This document shows positions 63,594 to 64,000 of a stretch of 64,000 nucleotides of DNA, one piece after another. Position numbers and translations under genes: made by a program. The number at the start of each line of letters is the position of its first letter. The first letter of the stretch is position 1. Below the pieces are notes generated by a model, which saw only the letters and a list, made by a program, of their open reading frames with translations, did not search any database and was not told where the DNA came from. The stretch comes from Chitinophaga sp. LS1 (GTDB lineage: Bacteria > Bacteroidota > Bacteroidia > Chitinophagales > Chitinophagaceae), in the NCBI RefSeq assembly GCF_034274695.1, contig NZ_CP128362.1, positions 5,334,501 to 5,398,500 on the forward strand. Direction: 5' to 3'.

Positions 63594-64000
63594 TTACTTC
63601 GCCGTTTCTATATACACATCCAGATCAGGCTGTTTCGATAGGAAATGCGCCAGCTCATCATTCATCTCAATATGCTTATTAAACGTATGCATCTTGACGT
63701 GCAGATCATTATCCCTATCCACCAACTGTAAGAACAACTCACTCGACCCCGGATATTTATTAATATTATCTACTAAAAAGTCAACCAGATCACGTGTGAT
63801 GAACTTCGGCATTGTCACTAACCCTACCTTCTTCGTATGCGTCTTCTTCACTTCCTGCAATAACTGTATACTACCTACCTTAAACTCATACTCACTATCA
63901 TTAAATCGTCTTGCCTTAAATCCTCCATTGATAAACAAACACAATCCCGTTTTCAAATAAGGCGCAAACCGGATAAAGTCCTCACTCCACAGCGCAAACT
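63594..64000 (-). CDS. dnaE: DNA polymerase III alpha subunit, C-terminal part (cut by the window edge)
   Basis: The open frame enters from the right edge (FALWSEDFIRFAPYLKTGLC) and ends at 63594. The OB-fold block (LCLFINGGFKARRF, then YEFKVGSIQLLQEV) and the following C-terminal domain (KFITRDLVDFLVDNINKY, ELFLQLVDRDNDLHVKMHTF) fit the tail of Bacteroidota DnaE, the replicative polymerase. The apparent TTG start at 63956 is only an artefact of the truncation. Assignment rests on about 135 residues, so it is probable rather than certain. Confidence 0.75.
   Translation of the reverse strand, partial: FALWSEDFIRFAPYLKTGLCLFINGGFKARRFNDSEYEFKVGSIQLLQEVKKTHTKKVGLVTMPKFITRDLVDFLVDNINKYPGSSELFLQLVDRDNDLHVKMHTFNKHIEMNDELAHFLSKQPDLDVYIETAK

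Overview
The window looks like a chromosomal segment of a Bacteroidota bacterium, most likely family Chitinophagaceae and probably Chitinophaga or a close relative. I base this on protein types, not on a database match. The markers are a FecR/ECF-sigma/TonB receptor operon with an STN domain, a metalloprotease with a type IX secretion C-terminal domain, futalosine-pathway menaquinone synthesis (mqnE), bacillithiol synthesis (bshC), a GT5 glycogen synthase, several TAnnTTTG promoter-like boxes and almost no Shine-Dalgarno sequences. I found no rRNA, tRNA or CRISPR array.

Region 1 (1-6.2 kb) is a graveyard of mobile DNA. A group II intron (about 42-3625) sits in a degraded tail/adhesin-like gene. 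The intron's reverse transcriptase is itself split by an intact IS1182-type element (1181-2827, 6-bp target duplication CTTCAG). Then come a frameshifted P-loop ATPase gene and a broken short gene of unknown role. Region 2 (6.2-12.7 kb) holds a FemAB/GNAT-like transferase, a sigma-54 activator facing a response regulator with a degenerate receiver, and a three-gene operon (free methionine-R-sulfoxide reductase, CpsB-type tyrosine phosphatase, UDP-sugar dehydrogenase) that points to surface polysaccharide. Region 3 (12.9-18.5 kb) has isopentenyl-diphosphate isomerase followed by a class I terpene synthase, a membrane protein, and a sodium symporter followed by myo-inositol oxygenase (inositol uptake and oxidation to glucuronate).

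Region 4 (18.7-29 kb) has a Skp/OmpH chaperone, a small lipoprotein and a tight operon fecR-TonB receptor-DUF4876 lipoprotein-outer-membrane barrel-dihaem peroxidase, with the ECF sigma gene divergent from it. Region 5 (29-39 kb) carries a large FAD/FeS D-2-hydroxyacid dehydrogenase, an FtsX-type permease, a DUF72 protein and the glycogen genes glgA-glgC. Region 6 (39.2-49.1 kb) is a tripartite RND pump, bshC and a FUSC membrane protein; bshC is flanked on both sides by two copies of an unusual repeat-plus-double-hairpin element. Region 7 (49.6-59.1 kb) has smc, a DUF4259 protein, a nucleoside transporter, a lipoprotein dehydrogenase/cytochrome c with internal 54-bp repeats, and mqnE. Region 8 (59.1-64 kb) has a secreted M43 metalloprotease, an IS110-family element, trxA and the 3' end of dnaE.

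Most convergent gene pairs are separated by long perfect hairpins with A-tracts and T-tracts on either side, that is, bidirectional terminators. The points most worth following up are the paired repeat-hairpin elements around bshC, where one base pair has changed in both arms between copies, the idi-terpene synthase pair, the TonB/DUF4876/peroxidase operon, and start codons placed in hairpins in both insertion sequences.
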